From an uncultured Prevotella sp. (GTDB taxonomy: Bacteria; Bacteroidota; Bacteroidia; Bacteroidales; Bacteroidaceae), in assembly GCA_944319815.1 (NCBI GenBank), contig CALUEX010000002.1, positions 62,001-126,000 of the forward strand: 64,000 nucleotides of DNA, written 5' to 3'. Made by a program: the position numbers and the translations under genes. How positions within the stretch are numbered: the stretch's first letter is position 1; each line of letters begins with the position of its first letter. This document shows positions 55,507 to 64,000 of the stretch, piece by piece. The notes under the pieces were generated by a model that had not been told where the DNA came from, ran no database searches, and worked only from the letters and a program-made list of their open reading frames with translations.

Positions 55507-56397
55507 ATGGATAATATCAAGAAATCATCAATAAGTAAAAGCCGAAGCTATACGGCGTGCCTGTCGGAAGCCCACAGGATGCTGTTCGATAACTTCCGCG
55601 TGATTTTCAGCCGCACATGGATTTACTTTGCGGCACTCGCCGTCATTTCGGCCGTATGCTTCATGCTGTATACCCACACCATGCTATACGGCAACAGCAC
55701 GGGGCAAACCGTAGCGATGTGCGGATTTTCACTGCTGATGCTATGCTCCGTGGTCGTGTATTACTCAAGGGTTATGTTCCTTGTCAACGGCCGGCCGATG
55801 AAGTGGAACATAATACGCGGCTTTAGGTTAGCTGCCTGCTATTATGCGTTCTGTATCCTTGTTTGGGGCGCCCAGGCATTTATAACATACAACTATGTCC
55901 TTATCCACCAACCCGTATCTCCTGAAGCATTGATGCCTCTGGCAATAGCCTTCAATGTGGCAAACATAGTTATTGGCCTTTTGATGCTACCCTACGTGTA
56001 CGCTGCGGTAAAGTATTTCATCGAGCCGGAGAGCAAACTAAGGCACATATTGACAAGTTCTTATGCCACAGGCTTGCGCCATTGGGGCTTCATGTTCATG
56101 GCTATGCTGCCTGCCGTATTGTGCGTCTTACTCATAGCCCTGTTTCTCTCAATACCGATGTTGATAGTCATTACGGCCAATTCATACTCCGTTTTCGGAG
56201 TCAATTTCATAGGCGACCCGACAGGCCTGCCGTCGTATTTTCCTGTAATTGAAGGCTCTGTGTTTGCCTTGACGTTCTTCATTTGGGCATACCTGAACGT
56301 CTTTGTCATATTCGTCGGCTATTTCCTGTACGGCAGCATTGAAGCCCGGAAAAAAGAGAAAAAGGCATTTTTGAAACAAGAACAGCTAACGGCATGA
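55507..56397 (+). CDS. six-helix membrane protein of unknown function
   Basis: 296 aa from ATG 55507. About six transmembrane helices in two groups of three and a Lys-rich C-terminus ([13 protein letters not shown]). Family not recognised. The stop overlaps the hisB start as ATGA, so translation is coupled. A link with histidine synthesis is not evident from the sequence. Confidence 0.75.
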   Translation: MDNIKKSSISKSRSYTACLSEAHRMLFDNFRVIFSRTWIYFAALAVISAVCFMLYTHTMLYGNSTGQTVAMCGFSLLMLCSVVVYYSRVMFLVNGRPMKWNIIRGFRLAACYYAFCILVWGAQAFITYNYVLIHQPVSPEALMPLAIAFNVANIVIGLLMLPYVYAAVKYFIEPESKLRHILTSSYATGLRHWGFMFMAMLPAVLCVLLIALFLSIPMLIVITANSYSVFGVNFIGDPTGLPSYFPVIEGSVFALTFFIWAYLNVFVIFVGYFLYGSIEARKKEKKAFLKQEQLTA

Positions 56398-57470
56398 AAC
56401 AGCAACGCATACTTTTCATAGACAGAGACGGCACATTGGTGGAAGAACCGCATGATGAGCAGGTTGACTCGTTCAGCAAACTGAAGTTTACCAAGGGCGT
56501 ATTCAAGAGCCTTTCGTTCATAAAAGAGAAACTGGACTTTCGCTTTGTCATGGTAAGCAACCAGGACGGATTGGGCACAAGCTCATTTCCAGAAGAAACA
56601 TTCTGGCCCGTACATAACTTCATCTTACAGACACTCGAAGGCGAAGGCATAACATTCGACGACATACTCATTGACAGGCATTTTCCCGAAGACAACAACC
56701 CGTGCCGCAAACCTGGAACGGGGATGCTGACGGAGTACATCAACAACCCGGCATACGACATCAAGGGCAGCTACGTAATAGGCGACAGGGAGACCGACAA
56801 GCAGCTCGCCGACAATCTCGGATGCAACGCCTTTATACTCGGACGCGACGGCATGACATGGGAAAAGATTGCCGAAATGCTGTTCGCCTGTGAGAGAATG
56901 GCCGAAACAAGGAGAACAACGAAGGAGACGGATATATTCGTTTCGCTCAACATCGATGGCTCGGGGCAATGCGACATATCCACAGGCATCGGTTTCTTTG
57001 ACCATATGCTCGAGCAGATTGGCCGCCACGGAATGATGGACTTGACCGTACACGCCCGTGGAGACCTTAACGTTGATACCCACCACACCATCGAAGACAC
57101 TGGCATAACGCTTGGAGAGTGCATCAAGAAGGCTCTCGGCGACAAGCGCGGAATAGAGCGCTACGGCTATTGCCTGCCCATGGACGACTGCCTGTGCCAG
57201 GTTGCGCTCGACTTCGGAGGTCGCCCCTGGTTGGTATGGGACGCCGACTTCAAGCGCGAAAAAATAGGCGATATGCCTACGGAAATGTTCCTCCATTTCT
57301 TCAAGAGCCTAAGTGACGCGGCCATGATGAACCTGAACATAAAGGCTGAAGGGCAAAACGAGCACCACAAGATAGAAGGAATATTCAAGGCGTTGGCGCG
57401 TGCCCTGCGCATGGCCGTTAAGCGTGACATATACCACTACGAGCTGCCCACCACCAAGGGGGCATTGTAA
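56394..57470 (+). CDS. hisB: bifunctional histidinol-phosphatase / imidazoleglycerol-phosphate dehydratase
   Basis: 358 aa fusion catalysing the seventh and ninth steps of histidine synthesis in the enterobacterial arrangement. The HAD phosphatase domain (about 1-165) starts [12 protein letters not shown] with D10 and D12, has a Cys/His zinc loop with [14 protein letters not shown], and YVIGDRETD. The dehydratase domain (about 170-358) has [23 protein letters not shown] and [13 protein letters not shown] metal-binding His clusters. No other his gene is nearby. Confidence 0.97.
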   Translation: MKQQRILFIDRDGTLVEEPHDEQVDSFSKLKFTKGVFKSLSFIKEKLDFRFVMVSNQDGLGTSSFPEETFWPVHNFILQTLEGEGITFDDILIDRHFPEDNNPCRKPGTGMLTEYINNPAYDIKGSYVIGDRETDKQLADNLGCNAFILGRDGMTWEKIAEMLFACERMAETRRTTKETDIFVSLNIDGSGQCDISTGIGFFDHMLEQIGRHGMMDLTVHARGDLNVDTHHTIEDTGITLGECIKKALGDKRGIERYGYCLPMDDCLCQVALDFGGRPWLVWDADFKREKIGDMPTEMFLHFFKSLSDAAMMNLNIKAEGQNEHHKIEGIFKALARALRMAVKRDIYHYELPTTKGAL

Positions 57471-57477
57471 CACGGAC

Positions 57478-57507
57478 GTGAAAGCCGCCACTGCGGCTTT
57501 CACTTTT
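57478..57507 (+). terminator. terminator of hisB
   Basis: GTGAAAGCCGC / GCGGCTTTCAC, 4-nt loop, then TTTT; it begins 8 bp past the stop. Confidence 0.8.
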
Positions 57508-57529
57508 GACAATATAAAACCCAAACGAC

Positions 57530-58297
57530 ATGATATTCTACCTCTCGGGCACCGGGAACACAAAGTGGGCGGCAAGCGAAATAGCCCTGCACACGGGCGA
57601 AAAGCTCGTTGACATAACGAAAACCAACGAGCATAACGCCGCCTACCGACTTGCCGACGGCGAACGCATAGGCTTCTGTTTCCCTGTGCACGGCTGGCGT
57701 CCGCCGATGATTTACAGGGCATTCATATGCCAACTGAACATCACGGACTCACGTAACCACTACTGCTATGCGCTTTGCACGGCTGGCGACGACATCGGCG
57801 AAACCGTCAAAATCTTGCGAAACGACCTCGCTGCAAGGGGCATCAGGCTCGACAGCGCATTCTCGCTAATCATGCCGGAGTCATACGTCGGACTGCCGTT
57901 CATGGACGTTGACACGCCCGAAAACGAAGCCAAGAAAAAAGAGAAGGCCGCTGCCGACCTGTCAAGGTTCATCAAGGCAATAACCGAACGCAAGGCGGGA
58001 GTGGAAGAACTGGTAACCGGCAAATGGCCACGCATCAACAGTCGTCTGCTCGGCGGCTTCTTCACAAAGCACCTTGTCACGGACAAACCGTTCCGCGTGA
58101 CGACGGACAAGTGCATAGGATGCGGCACTTGCGCCGGCTCGTGCCCAACAGGCAACATCATAATGGAGGGCAACGCGCCGCATTGGAAGCGCAACGGGCA
58201 ATGCATAGCCTGTTTTTCGTGCTATCACCACTGCCCCACCCACGCCATAGAATACGGTCGCATGACGAAAAACAAAGGTCAATACTATTTTAAGTGA
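57530..58297 (+). CDS. EFR1-family flavodoxin-ferredoxin protein
   Basis: 255 aa. The N-terminal flavodoxin-like domain (YLSGTGNTKWAASEIA as the FMN phosphate loop) is followed by two [4Fe-4S] ferredoxin motifs, CIGCGTCAGSCP near 194 and CIACFSCYHHCP near 224. A soluble electron carrier of anaerobes; partner unknown. Single gene between hisB and a terminator. Confidence 0.88.
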   Translation: MIFYLSGTGNTKWAASEIALHTGEKLVDITKTNEHNAAYRLADGERIGFCFPVHGWRPPMIYRAFICQLNITDSRNHYCYALCTAGDDIGETVKILRNDLAARGIRLDSAFSLIMPESYVGLPFMDVDTPENEAKKKEKAAADLSRFIKAITERKAGVEELVTGKWPRINSRLLGGFFTKHLVTDKPFRVTTDKCIGCGTCAGSCPTGNIIMEGNAPHWKRNGQCIACFSCYHHCPTHAIEYGRMTKNKGQYYFK

Positions 58298-58303
58298 ACA
58301 GTA

Positions 58304-58365
58304 AAAAAGGAAAAGCGAAAAATCCAAATGCAAACAAACTGTTGGATTTTTCGCTTTTCCTTTTT
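58304..58365 (+). terminator. terminator of the EFR1 gene
   Basis: GGAAAAGCGAAAAATCCAA / TTGGATTTTTCGCTTTTCC, 19 perfect pairs with a 14-nt loop and T-run. Confidence 0.8.
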
Positions 58366-58414
58366 ATAATATCAGCCAACGGGCATACTACCATTAACCT
58401 GCCATAACCGACAA

Positions 58415-58510
58415 GGCATTTGTCTTTAACTCCTTAGTGAGCGAAGCGAACGTTAACTGCTTTAACCCCTCTAACAACCGAAGAATGTGAGCTTTGCGAA
58501 CATTCGCTTT
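58415..58510. repeat. diverged spacer element, copy 2
   Basis: Shares GTCTTTAACTxCTTAG, a CTTTAAC block and a GCGAACATTCG-like end with 26670-26760. Similarity is partial and the element has no clear ends; it is probably a decayed dispersed repeat. Confidence 0.4.
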
Positions 58511-58530
58511 CCGTTTTTTCACTTTTCACT

Positions 58531-59211
58531 CTAATAAACTCGTTCGCCGAAGATTGCAGTGCCCACGCGCACCATCGTGCTGCGACACTTGACGGCGATA
58601 CCGTAATCGCCACTCATGCCCCACGAACGCTCGCAGAAGCTGTCGTCATCAGCAAAATAACGGGCCTTAACCTCATCGAAGAAAGTCGCAGCGGTGTCGA
58701 ACTCGCTTTTGATTTGCGCCTCGTCGTCAACATTTGAGGCCATCATCATCAGGCCGCAGAGTTTCACGTTGCGCAACTCGCGCCACTCACCGGCCTCGAG
58801 CATCTCGCGGCAAGCGTCGAGAGTGAAGCCATACTTCGTTGCCTCCTCGGCTATATGAAGCTCAAGGAGGACGTTGATTACCCTGTCGTGCTTGGCCGCC
58901 TGCTTGTTGATTTCCTTCAACAGCTTCATCGAGTCTACCGCGTCAACCATCGATATGTAAGGCGCGATGTACTTAACCTTGTTCGTCTGCAAGTGGCCGA
59001 TGAAGTGCCACTCTATGTCCTTCGGCAACGCTTCCTGTTTCTTGGCAAGCTCCTGCTCGTGGCTCTCGCCGAACACGCGCTGGCCAGCGGCATAGGCAGC
59101 CTCTATATACTCGGCCGGATGGAACTTGCTCACGGCCACCAACTTGACGTCTTCCGGCAGCGAGGAACGCACGGCGCGGAGGTTCGCGGCTACATCAACG
59201 TTGAGCGTCAT
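58531..59211 (-). CDS. YggS-family pyridoxal phosphate-binding protein
   Basis: 226 aa PLP homeostasis protein. LVAVSKFHPAEYIEAAYAAGQRVFGESHEQEL contains the PLP Lys29, and WHFIGHLQTNKVKYI, GLMMMAS and SWGMSGDYGIAVK complete the barrel. No catalytic turnover is known; the family keeps PLP and amino-acid pools balanced. It overlaps the DUF4494 gene by 4 bp. Confidence 0.94.
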   Translation of the reverse strand: MTLNVDVAANLRAVRSSLPEDVKLVAVSKFHPAEYIEAAYAAGQRVFGESHEQELAKKQEALPKDIEWHFIGHLQTNKVKYIAPYISMVDAVDSMKLLKEINKQAAKHDRVINVLLELHIAEEATKYGFTLDACREMLEAGEWRELRNVKLCGLMMMASNVDDEAQIKSEFDTAATFFDEVKARYFADDDSFCERSWGMSGDYGIAVKCRSTMVRVGTAIFGERVY

Positions 59212-59726
59212 TGCTGCCCCTCCCCGTTTGCGCCCTGCTCGTATTCGGGCTTGTCGTCAACCTCCTGCTTGCCTCCGCCTATCTTCGTGTGCTCGAACAC
59301 GTCCATGATTTGCGTCTCGGCAACAGAAGCAATCACGTAGTCAATCATAGTGCCGCCCATCACCTCGTCGATGCTCTTCACCGCCTGCGGCAACGATGAC
59401 GCATGGACGAGATAGTTTACGTTAGAGCGTTTCTCCTTCTCTGTCTTGTCGTCGATGGTGATAAACTGCAACTTTGTCTTGTACCACCGGTCAGCCGAAG
59501 GCGAGTCGCTGAAGAACACCTCGCCGTAAGCGGCTTTCTTTATGTCGCGCACCTCAAACTCACCGCTGATATATGCCGACATCTCCTCAATTATGCTCGA
59601 TTCAGCCTCGGTGAAGCTGAGCGCGTCCACTGTATATGTCTCGGTCACTTTCTTCTGCGTGCCGTCTTCCATAGTCTTTTCGTAACGGATTTTACACTCA
59701 AACCATGTTGTTGTCCTGCTTCTCAT
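59208..59726 (-). CDS. DUF4494 family protein
   Basis: 172 aa, soluble, Bacteroidetes-specific. RSRTTTWFECKIRYEKTMEDGTQKKVTETYTVDALSFTEAE is the family N-terminus. The acidic tail (GGGKQEVDDKPEYEQGANGEGQQ) is disordered. Function unknown; it is consistently found next to yggS-like genes in this phylum and may be coupled to it. Confidence 0.85.
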   Translation of the reverse strand: MRSRTTTWFECKIRYEKTMEDGTQKKVTETYTVDALSFTEAESSIIEEMSAYISGEFEVRDIKKAAYGEVFFSDSPSADRWYKTKLQFITIDDKTEKEKRSNVNYLVHASSLPQAVKSIDEVMGGTMIDYVIASVAETQIMDVFEHTKIGGGKQEVDDKPEYEQGANGEGQQ

Positions 59727-59766
59727 TTCTTTTCTTTTTTTATTATATTGTTCGGTTTAGTTAATG

Positions 59767-59774
59767 CAAAAGTA
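59767..59774 (-). promoter_or_regulatory. -7 box of DUF4494-yggS
   Basis: TACTTTTG on the minus strand, 41 bp before the DUF4494 ATG. Confidence 0.6.
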
Positions 59775-60011
59775 ATCAAATATCACGATAACGCAAAATG
59801 ATGAAACGGTAAAATAGGTTACGCCACACGCAAAAAGCGCGCACCGTATTATAATAGGTGTCCTTTCGCAAAACGGAAGGGTATCTTTTGCAGCCTAAAA
59901 GGTGTCCTTTTACAGTGCAAGAGATGCCCTTTTGCAGACTGCCTGACGGTCAATAAGTTAGCGAAGCCGATACTTAGGCGGTTTAGATGGCCTCGTTTTA
60001 CATTTTTTTTG

Positions 60012-60019
60012 TACTTTTG
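60012..60019 (+). promoter_or_regulatory. -7 box of truA
   Basis: TACTTTTG, leaving a leader of about 245 nt with four hairpin repeats before the truA start. Confidence 0.55.
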
Positions 60020-60069
60020 CAGTCGGTTTACAGAATAGCTCCTGTAGTAAAAGGAGTAAAGACAATAAC

Positions 60070-60249
60070 CTTTTCATCAACTTTCCTCCCCTCGGGGAGG
60101 TTAGGAGGGGCTGCCTTTCCATCACTTTCCTCCCCTCGGGGAGGTTGGGAGGGAGCTGCCTTTTCATCAACACCCCTCCCCTTGGGGAGGTTGGGAGGGG
60201 CTGCCTTTCCATCAACACCCCTTCCCTCGGGGAGGTCGGGAGGGGGTTG
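60070..60249 (+). repeat. four 45-bp tandem repeats
   Basis: Units 60070-60114, 60115-60159, 60160-60204 and 60205-60249. Each begins CTTTTCATCA or CTTTCCATCA and contains a palindrome like CCTCCCCTCGGGGAGG followed by TTGGGAGGGG. Translated on the minus strand they make Pro-rich PPNLPEGR repeats, without sign of real coding. Confidence 0.9.
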
Positions 60250-60268
60250 ATATATAACGAAACAGTAT

Positions 60269-61015
60269 ATGCAAAGATATTTCCTATACCTAAAATATGA
60301 CGGGACGAACTTCCACGGGTGGCAGGTGCAGCCCAACGCGCGCACCGTACAGGAGGAGGTGGAGAAAGCCCTGACAACCCTGTTGCGCCGGGATACGCCC
60401 GTAGTGGGCGCGGGGCGCACAGACACAGGTGTGCACGCACGGATGATGGTGGCCCACTTCGACGCCGACGAGGGTATCGACTGCCAGCAGTTGGTCTACA
60501 GGCTCAACGGACTGTTGCCGCGTGACGTGTCGGCAGACAAGGCCATGCCCGTGAGCAGCGATATGCACGCAAGGTTCAGCGCGGTGTCGCGCACGTACCA
60601 TTATTACGTACACCAGCGCAAAGACCCGTTCATGCGAGCCTACTCGTGCGGCCTGTTCTACGCTCTCGACTTCGACGCTATGAACCGCGCAGCGGCAACC
60701 CTCACCGAATATGACGACTTCGCAGCCTTCTGCAAGAGCAATTCCGACGTGAAGACGACGCTCTGCAAGGTGACGGAGGCCAGGTGGGTGCGCGACGGCG
60801 AATATTCGTGGCACTTCGTCATCACGGCCAACCGCTTCTTGCGCAACATGGTCAGGGCCATAGTCGGCACGCTCATCGAAGTTGGCCGGGGACGGACGGA
60901 CGTTGAAGGGTTCAGGCGCGTAATAGAAGGACGACAGCGCACAAAGGCCGGTGAGAGTGTGCCGGGCAACGCGCTGTTCCTCGAAAACATAGAATACGGG
61001 AAAGTTAAGAGCTAA
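60269..61015 (+). CDS. truA: tRNA pseudouridine synthase A
   Basis: Makes pseudouridine at positions 38-40 of tRNA anticodon arms. 248 aa. GRTDTGVHA has the catalytic Asp (about residue 52); YLKYDGTNFHGWQVQPNARTVQEEVE and RTYHYYVHQRKDP, FLRNMVRAIVGTLIEVG complete the family pattern. The leader has four tandem repeats. A hairpin follows. Confidence 0.96.
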   Translation: MQRYFLYLKYDGTNFHGWQVQPNARTVQEEVEKALTTLLRRDTPVVGAGRTDTGVHARMMVAHFDADEGIDCQQLVYRLNGLLPRDVSADKAMPVSSDMHARFSAVSRTYHYYVHQRKDPFMRAYSCGLFYALDFDAMNRAAATLTEYDDFAAFCKSNSDVKTTLCKVTEARWVRDGEYSWHFVITANRFLRNMVRAIVGTLIEVGRGRTDVEGFRRVIEGRQRTKAGESVPGNALFLENIEYGKVKS

Positions 61016-61020
61016 AAATA

Positions 61021-61095
61021 AAGAGTTAAGGAAGTATGCTTTACGGCTGTATTCAATAACAAGACATTCTTTCTTAACTCTTAATTTTTAACTAT
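61021..61095 (+). terminator. hairpin after truA
   Basis: AAGAGTTAAGGAAG and TTTCTTAACTCTT form a stem with a T-rich tail, ending before the next gene at 61131. Confidence 0.6.
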
Positions 61096-61130
61096 TACAT
61101 TTCCGTCTCTCAATTTCTAAAATAAAAAGT

Positions 61131-62048
61131 ATGTGGTTAATATTAGCATTTTTATCGGCAGTGTTGCTCGGGTTTTACGACTCGTTCAAGAAGAAGTCGC
61201 TCGACGGCAACGCAGTCATTCCTGTGCTGTTCCTCAACACGCTGTTCTCGTCGCTCATATTCCTGCCGTTCATCGTGCTTTCGGGCACTACCAACCTGCT
61301 CGACGGCACCATCTTCCACACGGCTTCGGGCGGATGGGAGGTGCATAAGTACATCGTGCTGAAGAGCCTCATAGTGCTCTCGTCATGGGTGTTCGGCTAT
61401 TTCGGCATGAAGCACCTGCCGCTTACCATCGTAGGGCCTATTAACGCAACCCGCCCCGTGATGGTGCTCGTGGGAGCGTTCGTGGTCTTCGGCGAACGAC
61501 TGAACATCTACCAGTGGATTGGCGTGGCGCTGGCCGTGGCATCTTTCTTCATGTTGAGCCGCAGCGGGAAAAAGGAGGGCATCGACTTCAAGCACGACCG
61601 CTGGATTTACTTCATCGTGCTGGCCGCGCTGCTCGGTGCCGTCAGTGGCCTTTACGACAAGTATCTCATGGCGCCGCAGGGGCATGGCGGCGTAGGGCTC
61701 GACCGCATGATGGTGCAAAGCTGGTATAACATTTACCAATGTTTCATGATGCTGGCGATGCTGCTCGTCATCTGGTGGCCCAAGCGCAAGACGACGGCAC
61801 CTTTCCGCTGGGACTGGTGCATCGTGTTAATCAGCGTGTTCCTCAGTGCGGCCGACTTCGTTTACTTCTACGCCCTGAGCGTTCCCGGCGCAATGATAAG
61901 CATCGTGTCGATGATAAGGCGCGGCAGCGTGATTGTCTCTTTCCTGTTCGGGGCTGTGCTTCTACACGAAAAGAACCTCAAGAGCAAGGTGGTTGACCTC
62001 GCCCTCGTGTTGCTCGGAATGCTGTTCCTCTACATCGGCAGCAAGTGA
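61131..62048 (+). CDS. DMT/EamA-family transporter
   Basis: 305 aa inner-membrane protein with about ten helices, two EamA repeats (about 1-140, 155-303). Conserved HLPLTIVGPINATRPVMVLVGAFVVFGERL and YFYALSVPGAMISIVSMIRRGSVI are family pore segments. Small-metabolite exporter or importer; substrate unknown. Confidence 0.9.
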   Translation: MWLILAFLSAVLLGFYDSFKKKSLDGNAVIPVLFLNTLFSSLIFLPFIVLSGTTNLLDGTIFHTASGGWEVHKYIVLKSLIVLSSWVFGYFGMKHLPLTIVGPINATRPVMVLVGAFVVFGERLNIYQWIGVALAVASFFMLSRSGKKEGIDFKHDRWIYFIVLAALLGAVSGLYDKYLMAPQGHGGVGLDRMMVQSWYNIYQCFMMLAMLLVIWWPKRKTTAPFRWDWCIVLISVFLSAADFVYFYALSVPGAMISIVSMIRRGSVIVSFLFGAVLLHEKNLKSKVVDLALVLLGMLFLYIGSK

Positions 62049-62123
62049 GAAGAACAAGATTAATTCTTAATCATATTCCCTCCTTCCTTGTGTCAGTTTG
62101 CTAAAAACAGCTGGTTTTATTTG

Positions 62124-62151
62124 TATTTTTGCCACAAATATAGTATTTTTG
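62124..62151 (+). promoter_or_regulatory. tandem -7 boxes of dapA
   Basis: TATTTTTG at 62124-62131 and again at 62144-62151, 20 bp apart, upstream of dapA (ATG 62188). Confidence 0.5.
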
Positions 62152-62187
62152 CATTCGGTTTCTAATAATTTTTAAGGTGTAACTCTC

Positions 62188-63072
62188 ATGGCGCACAACA
62201 TATTCAAAGGTTTAGGAATAGCTCTCGTAACACCGTTTACAACTGAAGGAGCGGTTGACTATACGTCATTAAAAAAGCTCATAGAATACCAGCTAAACGG
62301 CGGAGCCGACTTCTTCTGCATACTCGCCACAACTGGCGAAACACCAACGCTGACGAAGGACGAGAAGCAGAACATTAAGAACTTGGTGGTTGACATGGTA
62401 GGCGACAAAGTGCCTATATTGATGGGATGCGGCGGCAACAACACGGCTGAGGTTGTAAACGAACTGCAGACGGGCGACTTCTCCGGCATAGACGGCATCC
62501 TGAGCGTTTGCCCGTACTATAACAAGCCCTCGCAAGAAGGCCTCTACCAGCACTTCAAGACTATTGCCGCGTCAACGAAACTGCCTGTTGTGCTATACAA
62601 TGTGCCTGGACGCACGGGCGTCAACCTCAAGGCAGAGACCACATTGCGCCTCGCGCACGACTGTGCAAACATCGTAGGCATAAAGGAAGCCAGCGGCAAC
62701 CTTGAGCAAGTGGACGAAATCATAAAGAACAAGCCTGACACTTTCGACGTAATCAGCGGCGACGATGCCCTTACTTTCCCTATGATAGCCTGCGGAGCTG
62801 CCGGCGTAATCTCGGTCATCGGCAACGCCCTGCCTAAGGAATTTTCACGTATGATAAGACTCGAGATGAAAGGCGAGATTGAAAGCGCGCGCAAAATCCA
62901 CCACAAGTTCACCGACTTGTTCAGCCTCCTTTTCGTTGACGGCAACCCTGCCGGCGTAAAGGCTATGCTACACGAGATGGGCATGATAGAGAATGTGTTG
63001 CGCCTTCCGCTCGTGCCTACACGCCTTACGACGATGCAGAAAATAAGTGAAAGCCTGAAGTTCAGGCTTTAA
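62188..63072 (+). CDS. dapA: 4-hydroxy-tetrahydrodipicolinate synthase
   Basis: Condenses pyruvate and aspartate semialdehyde for lysine and diaminopimelate. 294 aa. GLGIALVTPF, TTGETPTL, Tyr137 in YNVPGRTG, and the Schiff-base Lys166 in GIKEASGN are in place. Single-gene unit with tandem promoters. Confidence 0.97.
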   Translation: MAHNIFKGLGIALVTPFTTEGAVDYTSLKKLIEYQLNGGADFFCILATTGETPTLTKDEKQNIKNLVVDMVGDKVPILMGCGGNNTAEVVNELQTGDFSGIDGILSVCPYYNKPSQEGLYQHFKTIAASTKLPVVLYNVPGRTGVNLKAETTLRLAHDCANIVGIKEASGNLEQVDEIIKNKPDTFDVISGDDALTFPMIACGAAGVISVIGNALPKEFSRMIRLEMKGEIESARKIHHKFTDLFSLLFVDGNPAGVKAMLHEMGMIENVLRLPLVPTRLTTMQKISESLKFRL

Positions 63073-63119
63073 TAAAATAACCATTCATGGTTTCGCTATG
63101 GCCGGGAGGACGGTGGCCG

Positions 63120-64000
63120 TCAAATCAACGCCACCGTAAGTCCGGCCATTACTATGCTTACCATCGACATCAACTTAATCAATATGTTGAGCGACGGCCC
63201 CGAAGTATCCTTGAACGGGTCGCCTACCGTATCGCCAACGATTGACGCCTTGTGGCACGGAGAACCCTTGCCGCCATGGTTACCCTCCTCTATCAGCTTC
63301 TTTGCGTTATCCCACGCACCACCGGAATTGGCCATGAACACGGCAAGAGTGAAACCTGTTGACATTCCGCCGACAAGTAGTCCCAACACGCCGGCTACCC
63401 CAAACACCATTCCTACAACAACAGGTATTACAATGGCAAGCAGCGACGGCAGCACCATCTCATGCAAAGCGGAGCGAGTGGAAATTTTTATGCAACGTCC
63501 ATAGTCGGGAGTTGCCTTTCCTTCAAGTATCCCCTTAATCTCCCGGAACTGTCGCCTTACTTCCTCGACCATCGACCCTGCGGCACGTCCAACGGCTCCC
63601 ATCGTTATGCCGCTGAACATGAATGCGGCCATGGCTCCTATGAATACACCAACCAAGACGTTAGGATTCATAAGGTTGGCCTGGAAGAAATTAATCATAT
63701 CCAACAGTCCGGCATCGGCAGGATTGAACACATTACCCAAGTTGTCAACAAACTCCGTCCCCTCGTTGACAGCCCTCACCATATTTATTTTTATTTCTTC
63801 CACATACGAGGCAAGCAAGGCCAAGGCCGTAAGGGCCGCACTCCCAATGGCAAACCCCTTGCCGGTTGCAGCCGTCGTATTGCCCAACGCATCAAGGGCA
63901 TCAGTGCGTTTGCGCACTTCAGGGTCAAGTCCGCTCATCTCGGCGTTGCCTCCCGCGTTGTCTGCAATAGGCCCGTAAGCGTCAGTGGCAAGCGTAATGC
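63120..64000 (-). CDS. hppA: membrane-bound ion-translocating pyrophosphatase (partial, 5' end off window)
   Basis: C-terminal 293 residues visible, open to base 64000. [19 protein letters not shown] and [32 protein letters not shown] are core motifs. Ala after GNTT, in the place of the Lys of K+-independent enzymes, indicates the K+-dependent type, often a Na+ pump. [22 protein letters not shown] ends the catalytic face. H+ or Na+ specificity depends on N-terminal residues that are outside. Confidence 0.95.
   Translation of the reverse strand, partial: ITLATDAYGPIADNAGGNAEMSGLDPEVRKRTDALDALGNTTAATGKGFAIGSAALTALALLASYVEEIKINMVRAVNEGTEFVDNLGNVFNPADAGLLDMINFFQANLMNPNVLVGVFIGAMAAFMFSGITMGAVGRAAGSMVEEVRRQFREIKGILEGKATPDYGRCIKISTRSALHEMVLPSLLAIVIPVVVGMVFGVAGVLGLLVGGMSTGFTLAVFMANSGGAWDNAKKLIEEGNHGGKGSPCHKASIVGDTVGDPFKDTSGPSLNILIKLMSMVSIVMAGLTVALI

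Larger units (their letters stand above)
59727..60268. other. 542-bp divergent control region
   Basis: Minus-strand TACTTTTG at 59767-59774 for DUF4494-yggS and plus-strand TACTTTTG at 60012-60019 for truA. Between them (59845-59940) are four short related motifs such as GGTGTCCTTTTACA and ATGCCCTTTTGCA. 60070-60249 is the tandem repeat. Confidence 0.65.

Noticed and set aside
60070..60249. Possible CRISPR array
   Set aside because: Units are directly joined with no spacers and no cas genes are near.
59958..60440. Pro-rich minus-strand ORFs with PPNLPEGR repeats
   Set aside because: They are translations of the four 45-bp tandem repeats and overlap truA in antisense.

Overview
The window comes from a Bacteroidales chromosome, most likely Prevotellaceae. 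The evidence is: Bacteroidetes -7 boxes (TAnnTTTG) in front of many genes, few Shine-Dalgarno sequences, families typical of the phylum (DUF4494, DUF4924, DUF5606, DUF5687, DUF1460, an RseC-linked rnf operon), a bifunctional hisB, and a short SerA with Lys in place of the catalytic His. Both ends cut genes: rnfE on the left and a membrane pyrophosphatase on the right.

Layout. 1-4949 (minus): rseC-rnfB-rnfC-rnfD-rnfG-rnfE, a cation-pumping ferredoxin:NAD oxidoreductase. 5136-7106 (minus): a secreted GHL10-like glycosidase lipoprotein and a small acidic protein. 7107-8482: a gene-free stretch with a candidate small RNA and copy 1 of a 198-bp inverted-repeat element. 8483-14398 (minus): alanine dehydrogenase, a DUF2461 protein, then the nusB-yajC-ybbR-coaE-DUF5606-nth cluster. 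14619-16892 (plus): rplY-pth-S4 protein, then purN; copy 2 of the element follows. 17565-20719 (minus): DEDD exonuclease, rRNA methyltransferase, tilS. 20848-25501 (plus): ftsK, a LolA-like protein and a DUF5687 membrane protein. 25502-25860: nested inverted repeats. 25852-26493: a HAD phosphatase with an octanucleotide tandem repeat just upstream.

27000-37640 is an accessory island. It holds a frameshifted NERD gene and three 5'-truncated Rhs (YD-repeat) genes. Their cores are nearly identical, but each ends in a different zinc-metallopeptidase-like tip, and each tip is followed by, and overlaps, a small AT-rich gene that looks like an immunity gene. The Rhs block is bracketed by two diverged copies of about 158 bp carrying the promoter and first seven codons of the DEAD-box helicase gene at its right edge. 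One Rhs has an in-frame stop between core and tip, and another has a clean 279-bp internal deletion.

37613-64000 returns to housekeeping genes: DEAD-box helicase, serC-serA-DUF1015-yigZ, tRNA-Ser(CGA), fucI, a CLC channel with Sua5 and a ROK kinase, a LysE exporter, DUF4924, rfbD-prfC, DUF1460, a Gfo/Idh oxidoreductase, a membrane protein with hisB, a flavodoxin-ferredoxin protein, DUF4494-yggS, truA behind a four-unit repeat leader, a DMT transporter, dapA and hppA.

Energy metabolism (Rnf plus a K+-dependent membrane pyrophosphatase) frames the window at both ends. All similarity statements come from reading the sequence; no database search was run.
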